5,918 nt of DNA from an uncultured Flavobacteriales bacterium. GTDB lineage: Bacteria; Bacteroidota; Bacteroidia; Flavobacteriales_D; Sanyastnellaceae. The first letter of the stretch is position 1. Each line of letters opens with the position of its first letter. The notes beneath the pieces are model-generated. The model did not search any database and was not told where the DNA came from. It saw only the letters and a list, made by a program, of their open reading frames with translations. This document shows, in pieces, positions 5,874 through 5,918 of the stretch. Position numbers and translations under genes: made by a program. The stretch covers positions 1 through 5,918 of the forward strand of contig CAJXOV010000159.1 in assembly GCA_913057815.1 (NCBI GenBank), given 5' to 3'.

Positions 5874-5918
5874 CTGTCTCTTATACACATCTCCGAGCCC
5901 ACGAGACCTCTCTACATC
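5874..5918. other. Nextera read-2 adapter with i7 index (artificial)
   Basis: This is the reverse complement of the Nextera read-2 adapter. The mosaic end CTGTCTCTTATACACATCT occupies 5874-5892 and CCGAGCCCACGAGAC follows (5893-5907). Next comes CTCTCTAC (5908-5915), matching the i7 index known as N707, and then ATC, the first bases of the P7 oligo complement. The last genomic base is about 5873. Confidence 0.98.

Noticed and set aside
1..5918. CRISPR array, phage module, toxin-antitoxin or defence island
   Set aside because: No spaced repeats and no integrase, nuclease or toxin-like proteins are present. All genes are assignable to ordinary envelope or cytosolic families.

Overview
The window is a 5.8-kb piece of AT-rich genomic DNA enclosed on both sides by Illumina Nextera library adapters. 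Positions 1-42 and 5874-5918 are synthetic, so the biological sequence is only about 43-5873. The source is a member of the Bacteroidota, most likely a free-living Cytophagales- or Flavobacteriia-like organism. The evidence is two type IX secretion (T9SS) sorting domains, one type A at the left edge and one type B (gliding-motility-associated CHU_C) at the right edge. Genes also lack Shine-Dalgarno sequences, TAnnTTTG-like promoter elements occur, and a YceI-family lipoprotein is present.

Layout, left to right: (1) the last 27 codons of a T9SS type A cargo protein (+); (2) a YdeI/OmdA-like protein with a DUF1905 domain (+), whose stop codon directly abuts (3) the stop codon of a convergent bestrophin-family channel (-); (4) a 123-bp divergent intergenic region with a compound inverted repeat and a possible promoter; (5) a membrane-anchored or exported alpha/beta hydrolase (+); (6) a long imperfect palindrome that looks like a bidirectional terminator; (7) a YceI-like lipoprotein (-), sitting 19 nt downstream of (8) a cytosolic Ca3427-like protein with a periplasmic-binding-protein fold (-), probably one transcription unit; (9) a 209-bp divergent intergenic region; (10) a small Bacteroidota-type hypothetical protein (+) whose 3' end overlaps by 14 nt (11) the 3' end of a large secreted Ig/PKD-repeat protein with a type B T9SS signal (-), truncated at its N terminus by the window edge.

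The genes look like ordinary chromosomal housekeeping and cell-envelope genes with no shared pathway. Four of the complete or partial products act in or beyond the envelope: two T9SS cargoes, the YceI lipoprotein and the anchored hydrolase. The bestrophin is an inner-membrane channel. I see no mobile element, CRISPR array, phage gene, defence system or RNA gene, and no convincing undescribed system. The most consequential observation is technical: adapter sequence creates a false N terminus (MGSEMCIRDS) on the last open reading frame. The most interesting biological points are the tightly packed convergent gene ends, the bidirectional terminator and the structured region in front of the hydrolase.
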